Shown here in pieces: positions 7,589-14,848 of a DNA stretch of 14,870 nucleotides. The stretch covers positions 23,502-38,371 of the forward strand of contig DOHJ01000150.1 in NCBI GenBank assembly GCA_003535335.1, written 5' to 3'. Origin of the DNA: Paracoccaceae bacterium. GTDB taxonomy: Bacteria > Pseudomonadota > Alphaproteobacteria > Rhodobacterales > Rhodobacteraceae. Under the pieces are notes generated by a model. It did not search any database. It was not told where the DNA came from and saw only the letters and a list, made by a program, of their open reading frames with translations. Within the stretch, counting starts at the first letter, position 1; each line of letters opens with the position of its first letter. The translations under genes and the position numbers were made by a program.

Positions 7589-8236
7589 ATGATCATTTCA
7601 CACGGACGCAAATACATCTTTGTTCACATCCCCAAAACCGGCGGCACCGCATTGGCGTTGGCGCTTGAGCGCCGGGCGATGAAGAATGACATTTTGATCG
7701 GTGACACGCCCAAGGCTGTGAAGCGGCGCAAGCGGCTTAAGGGTGTTAAAAGCTCGGGGCGTTTGTGGAAACATTCACGCCTGACCGATATTTACGGGCT
7801 GGTAACAGACGATGAGATTGAAAGCTTTTTCAACTTCACGCTGGTGCGCAATCCTTGGGATATGATGGTCAGCTATTATCACTGGTTGCGGGATCAAAAA
7901 TTTGACCACCCTGCTGTTGGGCTTGCGGCAAGAATGGATTTTAGCGGGTTTTTGAATGATCCCCATACCAAAATCACGATGCGGGCCTCGCCCTATGGCC
8001 ATTACATGCGCGACCGAACCGGGGCTGAAAAATGTGACCTTTATATCAGGCTGGAACATCTGGCCGATGATCTGGCCCCGCTTGAAAAACATCTGGGTTT
8101 TTCGCTGTCTGATCTGCCTGTGGCCAATGCATCCAAGCGCGATGCAGATTATCGGGGTTATTATAATGATGCCGATGCAGCCTGTCTGGCGGAAATTTGT
8201 GCGCTGGACATTGAGCGCTTTGGCTATTCGTTTTAA
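7589..8236 (+). CDS. Sulfotransferase family protein (PAPS-dependent)
   Basis: A 215-residue protein of the sulfotransferase family-2 type, which moves a sulfuryl group from PAPS to a hydroxyl or amine on a carbohydrate or other acceptor. The 5'-phosphosulfate loop is visible as HIPKTGGTAL (13-22), with Lys16 and Thr17/Thr20 in the expected places. The 3'-phosphate site is LVRNPWDMMVSYYH (85-98), with Arg87 and Ser95. Residues 41-52 are strongly basic. No signal peptide or membrane anchor is seen, so it is probably cytoplasmic, unlike the Golgi-type eukaryotic relatives. The acceptor is unknown; bacterial relatives act on polysaccharides, lipids or small metabolites. The ribosome site before the ATG is weak. 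It is a single gene between a divergent channel gene and a 244-nt gap, so the context gives no pathway. An alternative reading as a more distant P-loop kinase is unlikely given the two PAPS motifs. Confidence 0.88.
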   Translation: MIISHGRKYIFVHIPKTGGTALALALERRAMKNDILIGDTPKAVKRRKRLKGVKSSGRLWKHSRLTDIYGLVTDDEIESFFNFTLVRNPWDMMVSYYHWLRDQKFDHPAVGLAARMDFSGFLNDPHTKITMRASPYGHYMRDRTGAEKCDLYIRLEHLADDLAPLEKHLGFSLSDLPVANASKRDADYRGYYNDADAACLAEICALDIERFGYSF

Positions 8237-8480
8237 TTTCTAAAAACGCTCGTTCGTTGTCGATGTGATGCAATCTGTGCGTGCGATAAGGCGCTGTGGT
8301 ATGGTGTCTCTAAATGCTCTGAAATGTTGATCGGCATAGTGGAATGCACCGCTAAACCTATACAAAAGATGCAGTTTTGGCCGTAAAGGGGAAAATTACT
8401 GCCCTTACGTCACCTGAAACTTGTTGCGCTGATGAACTAAATTTTAATCAAACGCCCAAATTGGTTTAGATGCGGAAACA
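8237..8480. other. Intergenic region with imperfect inverted repeat and possible promoter
   Basis: A 244-nt gap with no supported gene; the longest open frames are about 20 codons. It holds an imperfect inverted repeat: 8382-8390 pairs with 8402-8409 (8 base pairs, one bulged A, 11-nt loop). No T-run follows, so it is not a standard terminator. A possible promoter for the downstream gene is TTGTTG (8421-8426) and TTTAAT (8443-8448) with 16-nt spacing; the -10 matches 5 of 6 consensus bases but the -35 only 3, so this is a weak call. Confidence 0.35.
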
Positions 8481-9254
8481 ATGACACATTCTCTTCCAGA
8501 TTGCGCCGCCATCTGGGCAAAGGAATCAGCGAAACATAACGGGCTGCAACTGAAGCGATGTCTGCCAACCGCTTTTACAGAAGAAATGGGAAATAAAATG
8601 TTTGGTCTAAAGAATTCCGTCCTGGGGAGGACATTCAGAACCGCCGAGATAACCGGTGCCTATGATGGCATGCACCTGCCAGAGCCAAAGGGCATGGCCA
8701 GCGGGATGATTTCGGGCACGCAGGTCGCGACAAATCTAGGCTGGCGCACAATCGAGGCGATTGCGCCGGGCGATTTTGCCATGACGTTTGATGGTGGCAT
8801 GCAAAAGGTCCAGAGCATCAGCCGCACTGTGCTGTGGAGTTCGCCAAACAACTGCCCCGAGTATTTATGGCCGCTGGAAGTGCCGGCAAATGTATTGGGA
8901 AACAAAGACGCGATACGTCTGCTGCCTGAACAAGGTATTATGATTGAAACCGACACTGCCGAGGAATGTCTGGGTGATCCATTTGCCTTGATTCCGGCGG
9001 CGGCCCTTGCTGGATACCGGGGAATTACCCGGATTAAACCGCATGGGGAAATCGTGGTGTTCACCCTGCATTTTGAACAGGAACAGATTGTTTTTGCACA
9101 TTGCGGGGTGTTGTTTCTGTGCCCGTCAGATGACAGTGGCTGTTTGCTGCAATCAAGTGACATGCAAACGCCAACCTATTGCGTCCTGCCACTAAAACAG
9201 GCGAAATGGCTTGTTGAATCTATGGACACTGAAATTTATGTGCCGGCTGCGTAA
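8481..9254 (+). CDS. Hint-domain protein lacking autoprocessing residues
   Basis: A protein of up to 257 residues resembling the Hint (Hedgehog/intein) module common in Rhodobacterales (Pfam Hint_2 type). Residues 77-84 (ISGTQVAT), IEAIAPGDFAMTFDGG (91-106), ANVLGNKDAIRLLPEQGIMIE (136-156), GDPFALIPAAAL (165-176) and the beta-rich HGEIVVFTLHFEQEQIVFAH (188-207) follow the order of that domain. In self-splicing members a Cys precedes the GTxIxT strand and a conserved His lies in the SPxHR-type strand; here these places appear to be Gly75 and Gln151, so cleavage is not expected. No signal peptide is visible. The start is uncertain: the ATG at 8481 has only GGA 4 nt upstream, while an in-frame ATG at 8598 (residue 40) has GGGA 6 nt upstream and would remove an N-terminus without family features. 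The cellular role of this protein group is unknown. It precedes pheT on the same strand. Confidence 0.8.
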   Translation: MTHSLPDCAAIWAKESAKHNGLQLKRCLPTAFTEEMGNKMFGLKNSVLGRTFRTAEITGAYDGMHLPEPKGMASGMISGTQVATNLGWRTIEAIAPGDFAMTFDGGMQKVQSISRTVLWSSPNNCPEYLWPLEVPANVLGNKDAIRLLPEQGIMIETDTAEECLGDPFALIPAAALAGYRGITRIKPHGEIVVFTLHFEQEQIVFAHCGVLFLCPSDDSGCLLQSSDMQTPTYCVLPLKQAKWLVESMDTEIYVPAA

Positions 9255-9309
9255 GCGCTGCGGAATATTTTACCACAATTGCAGATACCAGATTAAGCGG
9301 GCAATTCCG

Positions 9310-9360
9310 TTAGGGGACTTGGCCCGACCAACAGGATAGGATAAGAGCGGGTCAACCTAA
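9310..9360 (+). promoter_or_regulatory. Imperfect hairpin in the pheT leader
   Basis: Bases 9319-9326 (TTGGCCCG) pair with 9348-9355 (CGGGTCAA), 8 pairs including one G-U. After a 4-nt bulge (9315-9318), 9310-9314 (TTAGG) pair with 9356-9360 (CCTAA). This gives 13 base pairs with a 21-nt loop. The loop contains a tandem GGATA repeat (9334-9343). The hairpin ends 8 nt before the pheT ribosome site AGGA (9369-9372). No T-run follows, so it is not a classic intrinsic terminator; it may be a leader control element or an RNA-stability element. Function is inference; the pairing is read directly. Confidence 0.45.
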
Positions 9361-9380
9361 CATTTGACAGGAATAATGCC

Positions 9381-11783
9381 GTGAAATTCACCCTATCTTG
9401 GCTAAAAGACCACTTGGAAACCGATGCGGGTCTTGATGATATTTTATATGCGCTGACCGATCTGGGGCTGGAGGTTGAAGAGGTCATTAACCCGACTGAT
9501 AGTTTGGCCGCATTTACGCTTGGTTATGTTAAGTCGGCCGAAAAGCACCCCGATGCGGACCGGCTGCAAGTCTGTCAGGTGCAAACCGATGATGGCATAC
9601 AGCAAATTATTTGCGGTGCGCCCAATGCGCGGGCCGGGATTACTGTGGTGGTCTGTAAGCCGGGAATGTATATTCCGGGGCTGGATATCACTATTAAAGT
9701 TGGCAAAATCCGCGGTGTTGAAAGCTTTGGCATGATGGCCTCTGAAAAAGAGCTGGAATTGTCTGATGAACATAACGGAATTATCGAGCTGCCAAGTGGT
9801 GAAGTAGGGCAGAAATTTACCGATTGGCTGGCCGAAAATGACCCCTCGAAAGTGGACACTGTAATTGACATTGCCATCACGCCAAACCGCCCCGATGCGC
9901 TGGGCGTGCGCGGCATTGCCCGCGATCTGGCGGCGCGTGGTCTGGGGGTGATGAAACCTGCCAAAACCGCAGATGTGGACGGCAGTTTTGAATGCCCGAT
10001 TGGCGTCAGCATTGATGACGACACCCGCAAAAACGGCTGCGAAGTGTTCATGGGGCGCTTGATCAAGGGCGTGAAAAACGGCCCGTCGCCGGAATGGTTG
10101 CAGCAACGCTTGCGTGCAATCGGCTTGCGGCCGATCTCGGCGCTGGTGGATATCACCAACTTTTTCACCATTGATAACAACCGCCCCCTGCATGTGTTCG
10201 ATGCCGACAAGGTGCAGGGAAACCTGCGGATACATCGGGCCAAAGGTGACGAAACCCTGATGGCGCTGGATGATAAAGAATACAGCTTTGATGCCGGTAT
10301 GGTGCTGATTTCAGACGATAAAGGTGTTGAGAGCATTGGCGGAATTATGGGCGGTTTGGCAACCGGTTGTACCGACGGCACCGTAAATGTGTTTCTTGAG
10401 GCCGCGGTTTGGGATGCGATTGAAATCGCCAAAACAGGCCGCGCGCTAAAGATAAATTCAGATGCGCGTTATCGTAATGAACGCGGCATTGATCCGGGTT
10501 TTAACGCGCCTGCAATGGAGTTGGCCACGCAGATGATACTGGATCTGTGCGGCGGCGAGGCCTCCAATGTGGTGACAGCTGGCGAGGTGCCGGATGTGGC
10601 GCGCGCCTATCAGTTGGACACGGATCGGGTGCAATCGCTGGTCGGCATGGAAATTGCGCCCGCGACCCAGCGCGCCACTCTGACAACGCTTGGATTTGAG
10701 CTGGATGACAATGACATGGCCAGCGTACCCAGCTGGCGCCCTGATGTGCAAGGGCCGGCAGATCTGGTTGAGGAAGTGGCGCGGGTTGCGTCATTGACCA
10801 AGCTGGTCGGCAAGCCAATGTCGCGCGAACATGACGGGGTTGCGCGGCCTATTTTAACACCGATGCAGCGCCGCGAAGGCATGGCAAAACGCACCATTGC
10901 CGCGCTGGGTTATAATGAATGTGTGACCTATTCGTTCATCGACCAGACCAGCGCCGAATTGTTTGGCGGCGGTGATGATGCAACCATGCTGGACAACCCG
11001 ATTTCATCGGAAATGAGCCACATGCGCCCCGCATTGCTGCCCGGTCTGTTGCAGGCCGCGGCCCGCAATCAGGCGCGCGGTTTTATGGATATGGCATTGT
11101 TCGAGGTCGGCCCTGCCTTTCATGGCGGCGAGCCGGGCGAGCAGCATTTGCTGGCCAGCGGAATTCTGGTGGGTCACACTGGGCCAAAAGACGTGCACGG
11201 CATGCGACGCGTGGTTGATCTTTATGATGCCAAGGCCGATGCCGAGGCGGTTTTGTCGGCCATAGGCGCACCGGCCAAAGCACAGATTTTGCGCGGTGTG
11301 CAGAACTGGTGGCACCCGGGGCGCTCTGGCAAGGTGTGTTTGGGGCCTAAAAAAATCATGGCCGTATTTGGTGAATTGCATCCAAAAATATTGGCGGCAA
11401 TGGACGTGAAAGGTCCGGTTGTCGGCTTTACAGTCTTTTTAGAAGAGCCGCCGTTTGCGCGCAATAAAAAGACCACCCGTGCGGCGCTTGGCCTGAAGGA
11501 TTTGCAAGCCGTCGAGCGTGATTTTGCCTTTGTGGTTGATGCCGAAGTCGAGGCGTTGAAGCTGGTGAATGCGGCTGCTTCGGCTGATATGAAGCTGATT
11601 GAAAATGTCCGCGTATTTGATGAATTTATCGGTGGATCGGTTGGCGAAGGCAAAAAATCTCTGGCCATATCCGTGCGGTTGCAGCCGGTAGATAAAACCC
11701 TGACGGACAAAGACATTGCAGATGTTTCGCAGAAAATCGTGGCCAAGGTTGCCAAGGCAACGGGCGGCGAATTGCGGGGTTAA
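9381..11783 (+). CDS. pheT: Phenylalanyl-tRNA synthetase beta subunit
   Basis: The 800-residue beta chain of the bacterial (alpha-beta)2 phenylalanyl-tRNA synthetase, which charges tRNA-Phe in the cytoplasm. Domains in order: N-terminal MKFTLSWLKDHL; an EMAP-type tRNA-binding OB domain at about 40-150 (with HPDADRLQVCQV at 56-67 and ICGAPNA at 77-83); the B3/B4 editing region, including ITPNRPDALGVRGIARDLAA (166-185) and a later DITNFFTIDNNRPLHVFDADK segment; the B5 domain; the catalytic-like core; and a C-terminal FDX-ACB anticodon-binding domain over the last 95 or so residues. Length is normal. The start is GTG at 9381, with AGGA 8 nt upstream. An ATG at 9376 opens only a two-codon frame (ATG CCG TGA) that overlaps the GTG. 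The partner gene pheS is not next to it or elsewhere in the window. A long hairpin lies just upstream of the ribosome site. Confidence 0.97.
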   Translation: MKFTLSWLKDHLETDAGLDDILYALTDLGLEVEEVINPTDSLAAFTLGYVKSAEKHPDADRLQVCQVQTDDGIQQIICGAPNARAGITVVVCKPGMYIPGLDITIKVGKIRGVESFGMMASEKELELSDEHNGIIELPSGEVGQKFTDWLAENDPSKVDTVIDIAITPNRPDALGVRGIARDLAARGLGVMKPAKTADVDGSFECPIGVSIDDDTRKNGCEVFMGRLIKGVKNGPSPEWLQQRLRAIGLRPISALVDITNFFTIDNNRPLHVFDADKVQGNLRIHRAKGDETLMALDDKEYSFDAGMVLISDDKGVESIGGIMGGLATGCTDGTVNVFLEAAVWDAIEIAKTGRALKINSDARYRNERGIDPGFNAPAMELATQMILDLCGGEASNVVTAGEVPDVARAYQLDTDRVQSLVGMEIAPATQRATLTTLGFELDDNDMASVPSWRPDVQGPADLVEEVARVASLTKLVGKPMSREHDGVARPILTPMQRREGMAKRTIAALGYNECVTYSFIDQTSAELFGGGDDATMLDNPISSEMSHMRPALLPGLLQAAARNQARGFMDMALFEVGPAFHGGEPGEQHLLASGILVGHTGPKDVHGMRRVVDLYDAKADAEAVLSAIGAPAKAQILRGVQNWWHPGRSGKVCLGPKKIMAVFGELHPKILAAMDVKGPVVGFTVFLEEPPFARNKKTTRAALGLKDLQAVERDFAFVVDAEVEALKLVNAAASADMKLIENVRVFDEFIGGSVGEGKKSLAISVRLQPVDKTLTDKDIADVSQKIVAKVAKATGGELRG

Positions 11784-11794
11784 AGCAATCATAG

Positions 11795-12013
11795 CGGCTT
11801 AAATATCGCAAGCCCGAGCATGGTGCGCCTTGTAAATACAAGCTGATGATGGCGATTTTGCCTGTTATGCAGCTGCTGGGCAAGGTGCCATTTGTGAAAA
11901 TACGACCGGTTCGGGAATTTGAAAATGCAATAGAGCAGACGGATTTTACGGTGGTGGAAACCGGAAGTTATCCGGTCAAACCCCCGTCACGTTTTATTGT
12001 GGCGCGCAAATAA
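11795..12013 (+). pseudogene. C-terminal remnant of a class I SAM-dependent methyltransferase
   Basis: Following an in-frame stop at 11792-11794, about 72 codons are open up to TAA at 12011-12013, with the first ATG at 11846 (55 codons). The peptide includes ILPVMQLLGKVPFVKI, then EFENAIEQTDFTVVETG, and ends PPSRFIVARK. This pattern closely resembles the tail of small class I methyltransferases of alphaproteobacteria, where the last helix and strand read like AGF.IVE.G....PSRFIVARK. The Rossmann core with the SAM-binding glycine motif is absent: only 11 nt separate the pheT stop from the fragment. The simplest reading is a gene that lost its 5' part by deletion. No ribosome site precedes the internal ATG, so expression is doubtful. 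A real 55-residue protein cannot be excluded. Confidence 0.6.
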
Positions 12014-12068
12014 ACATTTCGGTCTTGGGTTCTATTCCGGTTTTCGCTAAACAGATTTTGAAAACAAA

Positions 12069-12073
12069 TGAGG
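12069..12073 (+). promoter_or_regulatory. Ribosome binding site that decides the ytoQ start
   Basis: TGAGG lies 6 nt before the ATG at 12080. It overlaps the upstream in-frame ATG at 12068, which has no site of its own, so the shorter product is preferred. Confidence 0.65.
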
Positions 12074-12079
12074 TACCCA

Positions 12080-12526
12080 ATGACATTAAAAGTCTATCTT
12101 TCCGGCGAAATCCACACCGATTGGCGCGCGCAAATTATCCAAGGGGCCAAGGGGCTGGATGTGGCATTTTGCGCACCCGTGACCGATCATGATAAATCGG
12201 ATGATTGCGGTGTTACAATTATGGGTGCCGAGCCTGACAAGTTTTGGCATGACAATAAAGGTGCCAAGCTGAACGCGATCCGCACCCGCAAAGGTATTGC
12301 CGACGCCGATGTTGTGGTTGTGCGTTTTGGTGAAAAATATAAGCAGTGGAATGCGGCTTTTGATGCCGGCTATGCGGCCGCTTTGGGTAAATCGTTGATT
12401 GTGTTGCACGGGGCTGATCATCAGCACGCTTTAAAAGAAGTGGATGCGGCGGCTTTGGCTGTGGTACAGGAACCCGAGCAGGTCGTGCAGATTTTGCGCT
12501 ATGTTTTGACGGCTGAATTGGGCTAG
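12080..12526 (+). CDS. ytoQ: YtoQ family protein
   Basis: A 148-residue protein matching the YtoQ family, a small conserved family with a Rossmann-like fold related to nucleoside 2-deoxyribosyltransferases; its biochemical function is not established. Visible family sequence: VYLSGEIHTDWR (5-16), PVTDHDKSDDCG (33-44), GAEPDKFWHDNKGAKLNAIRTR (49-70), ADVVVVRFGEKYKQWNAAFDAGYAAALGK (76-104). The length equals that of the Bacillus subtilis protein as I recall it. Asp95 in the AAFDAGYA segment sits where deoxyribosyltransferases carry their nucleophilic Glu, a point of inference. The start at 12080 is chosen over 12068 because TGAGG lies 6 nt upstream and homologs begin just before the first beta strand. 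It is followed 22 nt later by the GMC oxidoreductase gene on the same strand, so the two probably share a transcript. Confidence 0.92.
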   Translation: MTLKVYLSGEIHTDWRAQIIQGAKGLDVAFCAPVTDHDKSDDCGVTIMGAEPDKFWHDNKGAKLNAIRTRKGIADADVVVVRFGEKYKQWNAAFDAGYAAALGKSLIVLHGADHQHALKEVDAAALAVVQEPEQVVQILRYVLTAELG

Positions 12527-12548
12527 GGTTCCGGTAAACGGAGATCTG

Positions 12549-14150
12549 ATGGTTTATGATTATGTGATTGTTGGCGGTGGCTCGGCTGGCTGTGTGCTGG
12601 CGGCGCGTTTGTCTGAAAACCCCAGACTAAAAGTGTGTTTGCTGGAAGCAGGCGGCGGTGGAGACAGCCTGCTAATCCGCGCGCCTGCCTTGGTTTCTGC
12701 CATGGTGCGCGGCAAACCGAAAATCAACAATTACGCCTTTAAAACCGTGGCTCAGCCGGGCCTGAACGGGCGGCGCGGGTATCAGCCGCGCGGCAAGGCG
12801 CTGGGCGGTTCAAGCGCGATTAACGTGATGCTTTATCTGCGTGGTCACAGGCGCGATTATGATGGCTGGGCGAAATTGGGCTGCACTGGCTGGGCTTGGG
12901 ATGATGTTCTGCCCTATTTCAAAAAATCCGAAGAAAATACGCGGGGCGAGGATGATTTGCACGGCGTGGATGGCCCGTTGCAGGTGACGGATCAAAACGC
13001 GCCGCACGAAATATCGCGCGCTTTTGTTGATGCTGCGCAAACGGTGAAAATCGGGCGAAATGATGATTTTAACGGACCACGGCAAGAGGGTGCGGGGCTG
13101 TTTCAGGTGACGCAATTCAGCGGTGGGCCAAAGAAGGGCGAGCGCTGTTCGGCTGCGGCGGCCTATTTATTTCCGGCAATGAAGCGCGATAATCTGACTG
13201 TGATCACCAAGGCGCAAGCCTCAAAGGTGATTTTTGAGGGCAAACGTGCGGTTGGAGTGGCTTACAATAAAAATGGTCAGCATCATGTGGTTGCAGCAGG
13301 GCGCGAGGTGATTTTGTCGGCTGGCGCATTTGGCTCGCCGCAGTTGTTAATGCTGTCGGGGGTGGGCGCGGCTGGCGAGATTAAGCGCCATGGCATCGAA
13401 ATGGTGGCCCAGCTGAACGGTGTTGGTAAAAACCTGCAAGATCATCTGGATTATACGGTTTCGTATCGATCAAAGCGTCGCGATGTAACCGGTGTTAACC
13501 CGATTGGCCTGACCAAACTGGGGCTGGCCGGTTTGAAATGGTGGAAAACCGGCCAGGGGCTGTTTACCACGCCTTATGTCGAAGCCGGCGCATTTTTTCG
13601 AACCGATCCGGCGCTGAAACAGCCGGATATGCAGCTGCATTTTATTACCGGAATTGTCGATGATCACATGCGCAAAATGCGCTACCGGTTTGGTTATAGC
13701 TGCCATGTGTGTTTGCTACAGCCCAAAAGCCGGGGCACGGTGACAATTCGTAGCGCGGATCCCGCTGCCACGCCCAAAATTGATCCGCAGTTTTTGTCCG
13801 TGCCTGATGATTTGACCAAACTGGCGCAAGGGGCGCGAGTAATGGAGCAGTTGTTGGTGTCTGATCCCTTAACCCCTTGGAGGGGCAAGGTTTATTATCC
13901 GCATGATGGCAGCGATGCGGGGCTTGAGGCAATGATACGCAACCGTGCCGATACGGTTTATCACCCTGTTGGCAGCTGCCGGATGGGGGTTGATGAAATG
14001 GCCGTGGTTGACCCTGAATTGCGGGTGCGCGGCGTGTCCGGATTGCGGGTGGTGGATGCGTCGATCATGCCGAAAATTGTGGGCGGCAACACCAATGCGC
14101 CCACAATTATGATTGCCGAAAAAGCCGCCGATATGATCCTGAGCGGTTAG
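12549..14150 (+). CDS. GMC family FAD-dependent oxidoreductase (alcohol/choline dehydrogenase-like)
   Basis: A 533-residue glucose-methanol-choline family flavoenzyme, which oxidises an alcohol to an aldehyde using FAD. Signatures: dinucleotide-binding VGGGSAG (8-14) and LLEAGGG (31-37); GMC signature 1, RGKALGGSSAINVMLYLRG (81-99); signature 2, GAFGSPQLLMLSGVG (259-273); and the catalytic end, YHPVGSCRMG (471-480) with His472, then GGNTNAPTIMIAEKAAD (512-528) with Asn516 as the probable partner. Length is standard. No signal peptide is present, so it is cytoplasmic or loosely membrane-associated, donating electrons to the quinone pool if like AlkJ or choline dehydrogenase. Automated pipelines often call such genes betA, but no betaine aldehyde dehydrogenase, betI regulator or transporter is nearby, so choline is not supported. 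GGAG (12540-12543) lies 5 nt before the ATG. The stop overlaps the convergent glutathione transferase gene by 4 nt. Confidence 0.94.
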   Translation: MVYDYVIVGGGSAGCVLAARLSENPRLKVCLLEAGGGGDSLLIRAPALVSAMVRGKPKINNYAFKTVAQPGLNGRRGYQPRGKALGGSSAINVMLYLRGHRRDYDGWAKLGCTGWAWDDVLPYFKKSEENTRGEDDLHGVDGPLQVTDQNAPHEISRAFVDAAQTVKIGRNDDFNGPRQEGAGLFQVTQFSGGPKKGERCSAAAAYLFPAMKRDNLTVITKAQASKVIFEGKRAVGVAYNKNGQHHVVAAGREVILSAGAFGSPQLLMLSGVGAAGEIKRHGIEMVAQLNGVGKNLQDHLDYTVSYRSKRRDVTGVNPIGLTKLGLAGLKWWKTGQGLFTTPYVEAGAFFRTDPALKQPDMQLHFITGIVDDHMRKMRYRFGYSCHVCLLQPKSRGTVTIRSADPAATPKIDPQFLSVPDDLTKLAQGARVMEQLLVSDPLTPWRGKVYYPHDGSDAGLEAMIRNRADTVYHPVGSCRMGVDEMAVVDPELRVRGVSGLRVVDASIMPKIVGGNTNAPTIMIAEKAADMILSG

Positions 14151-14848
14151 TCTCTGGGGGGGCGTTTCATCCCTGCCTGAACTGCAGGCCGCTTAAGAAA
14201 CCGGTCCAGATATGCACCGACATGTTTCAGATCATCCCAGCCGACAGCATCGCCTGATTTATACATATCGCGCACAATCCGCAGCCAAGGGGCAATGGAA
14301 ATATCGGCAATGGAATATTCGCCACAGACCCAGTTTTTTCCCTCAAGTTGTTTGTCCAGAACCTGCAACAGACGGGCGCTTTCATCGATAAACCGTTTGG
14401 CGGGGCGGGGGTCTTCGATTTCTTTACCGGCAAAAAAGGTGAAATAACCCAGCTGGCCAAGCATCGGACCCAAACCGCCCATTTGCCACATCACCCATTG
14501 CAACACCTCAAGGCGTTTCACCGCACCCGTGGGCAGTAATTTTCCGGTTTTTTCAGCCAGATAAATCAGGATTGCACCGGATTCAAACAGCCCGACGGGT
14601 TTGCCGTCCGGTCCGTCCGGGTCAATGATTGCCGGAATTTTATTGTTCGGACTAAGCGAGAGAAATTCCTCGGTGAATTGGTCGCCGTCACCAAAAGAAA
14701 CTTTATGGGCATCATAAGGCAGGCCCAGTTCTTCAAGCATAATCGAAACCTTAACCCCGTTTGGAGTGGGAAATCCGTAATACTGGATATTGGCGGCATT
14801 TTCAGGCGGCCAGCGTTTTGTAACAGGGTATCCGGATAAATCGGTCAT
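14147..14848 (-). CDS. Glutathione S-transferase family protein, YfcG/YghU type
   Basis: A 233-residue cytoplasmic glutathione transferase of the nu-class (YfcG/YghU) type, whose members reduce disulfides and organic peroxides with glutathione and bind glutathione disulfide well. The thioredoxin-like domain (about 20-105) has FPTPNGVKVSIMLEELGLPY (26-45) with Thr28 and Asn30 replacing the usual Tyr/Ser/Cys active residue, SPNNKIPAI (66-74) with the cis-proline at 72, and LFESGAILIYLAEKTG (87-102) with Glu89-Ser90 for the glutathione gamma-glutamyl group. The helical domain has LQWVMWQMGGLGPMLGQ (116-132) and YSIADISIAPW (178-188). The N-terminal extension of about 20 residues is longer than in YfcG and shorter than in YghU. 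The start has GGAG 8 nt upstream. It is convergent with, and overlaps, the GMC oxidoreductase gene by 4 nt; a functional link to that enzyme is not shown by the sequence. Confidence 0.93.
   Translation of the reverse strand: MTDLSGYPVTKRWPPENAANIQYYGFPTPNGVKVSIMLEELGLPYDAHKVSFGDGDQFTEEFLSLSPNNKIPAIIDPDGPDGKPVGLFESGAILIYLAEKTGKLLPTGAVKRLEVLQWVMWQMGGLGPMLGQLGYFTFFAGKEIEDPRPAKRFIDESARLLQVLDKQLEGKNWVCGEYSIADISIAPWLRIVRDMYKSGDAVGWDDLKHVGAYLDRFLKRPAVQAGMKRPPRD

Noticed and set aside
9255..9380. T-box or Phe leader-peptide attenuator before pheT
   Set aside because: No T-box core sequence and no short Phe-rich open frame are present in the leader; only the hairpin itself is supported.
9376..9384. 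Two-codon frame ATG CCG TGA overlapping the pheT GTG start
   Set aside because: The ATG is only 3 nt from the ribosome site, too close for good initiation, and the frame is too short to mean much; probably chance.
9444..10432. Two long minus-strand open frames (263 and 285 codons) inside pheT
   Set aside because: Both lie wholly within the well-supported pheT gene and show no recognisable domains.
12549..14150. Naming the GMC gene betA (choline dehydrogenase)
   Set aside because: The sequence is as close to AlkJ-type alcohol dehydrogenases, and no betB, betI or choline transporter is nearby.
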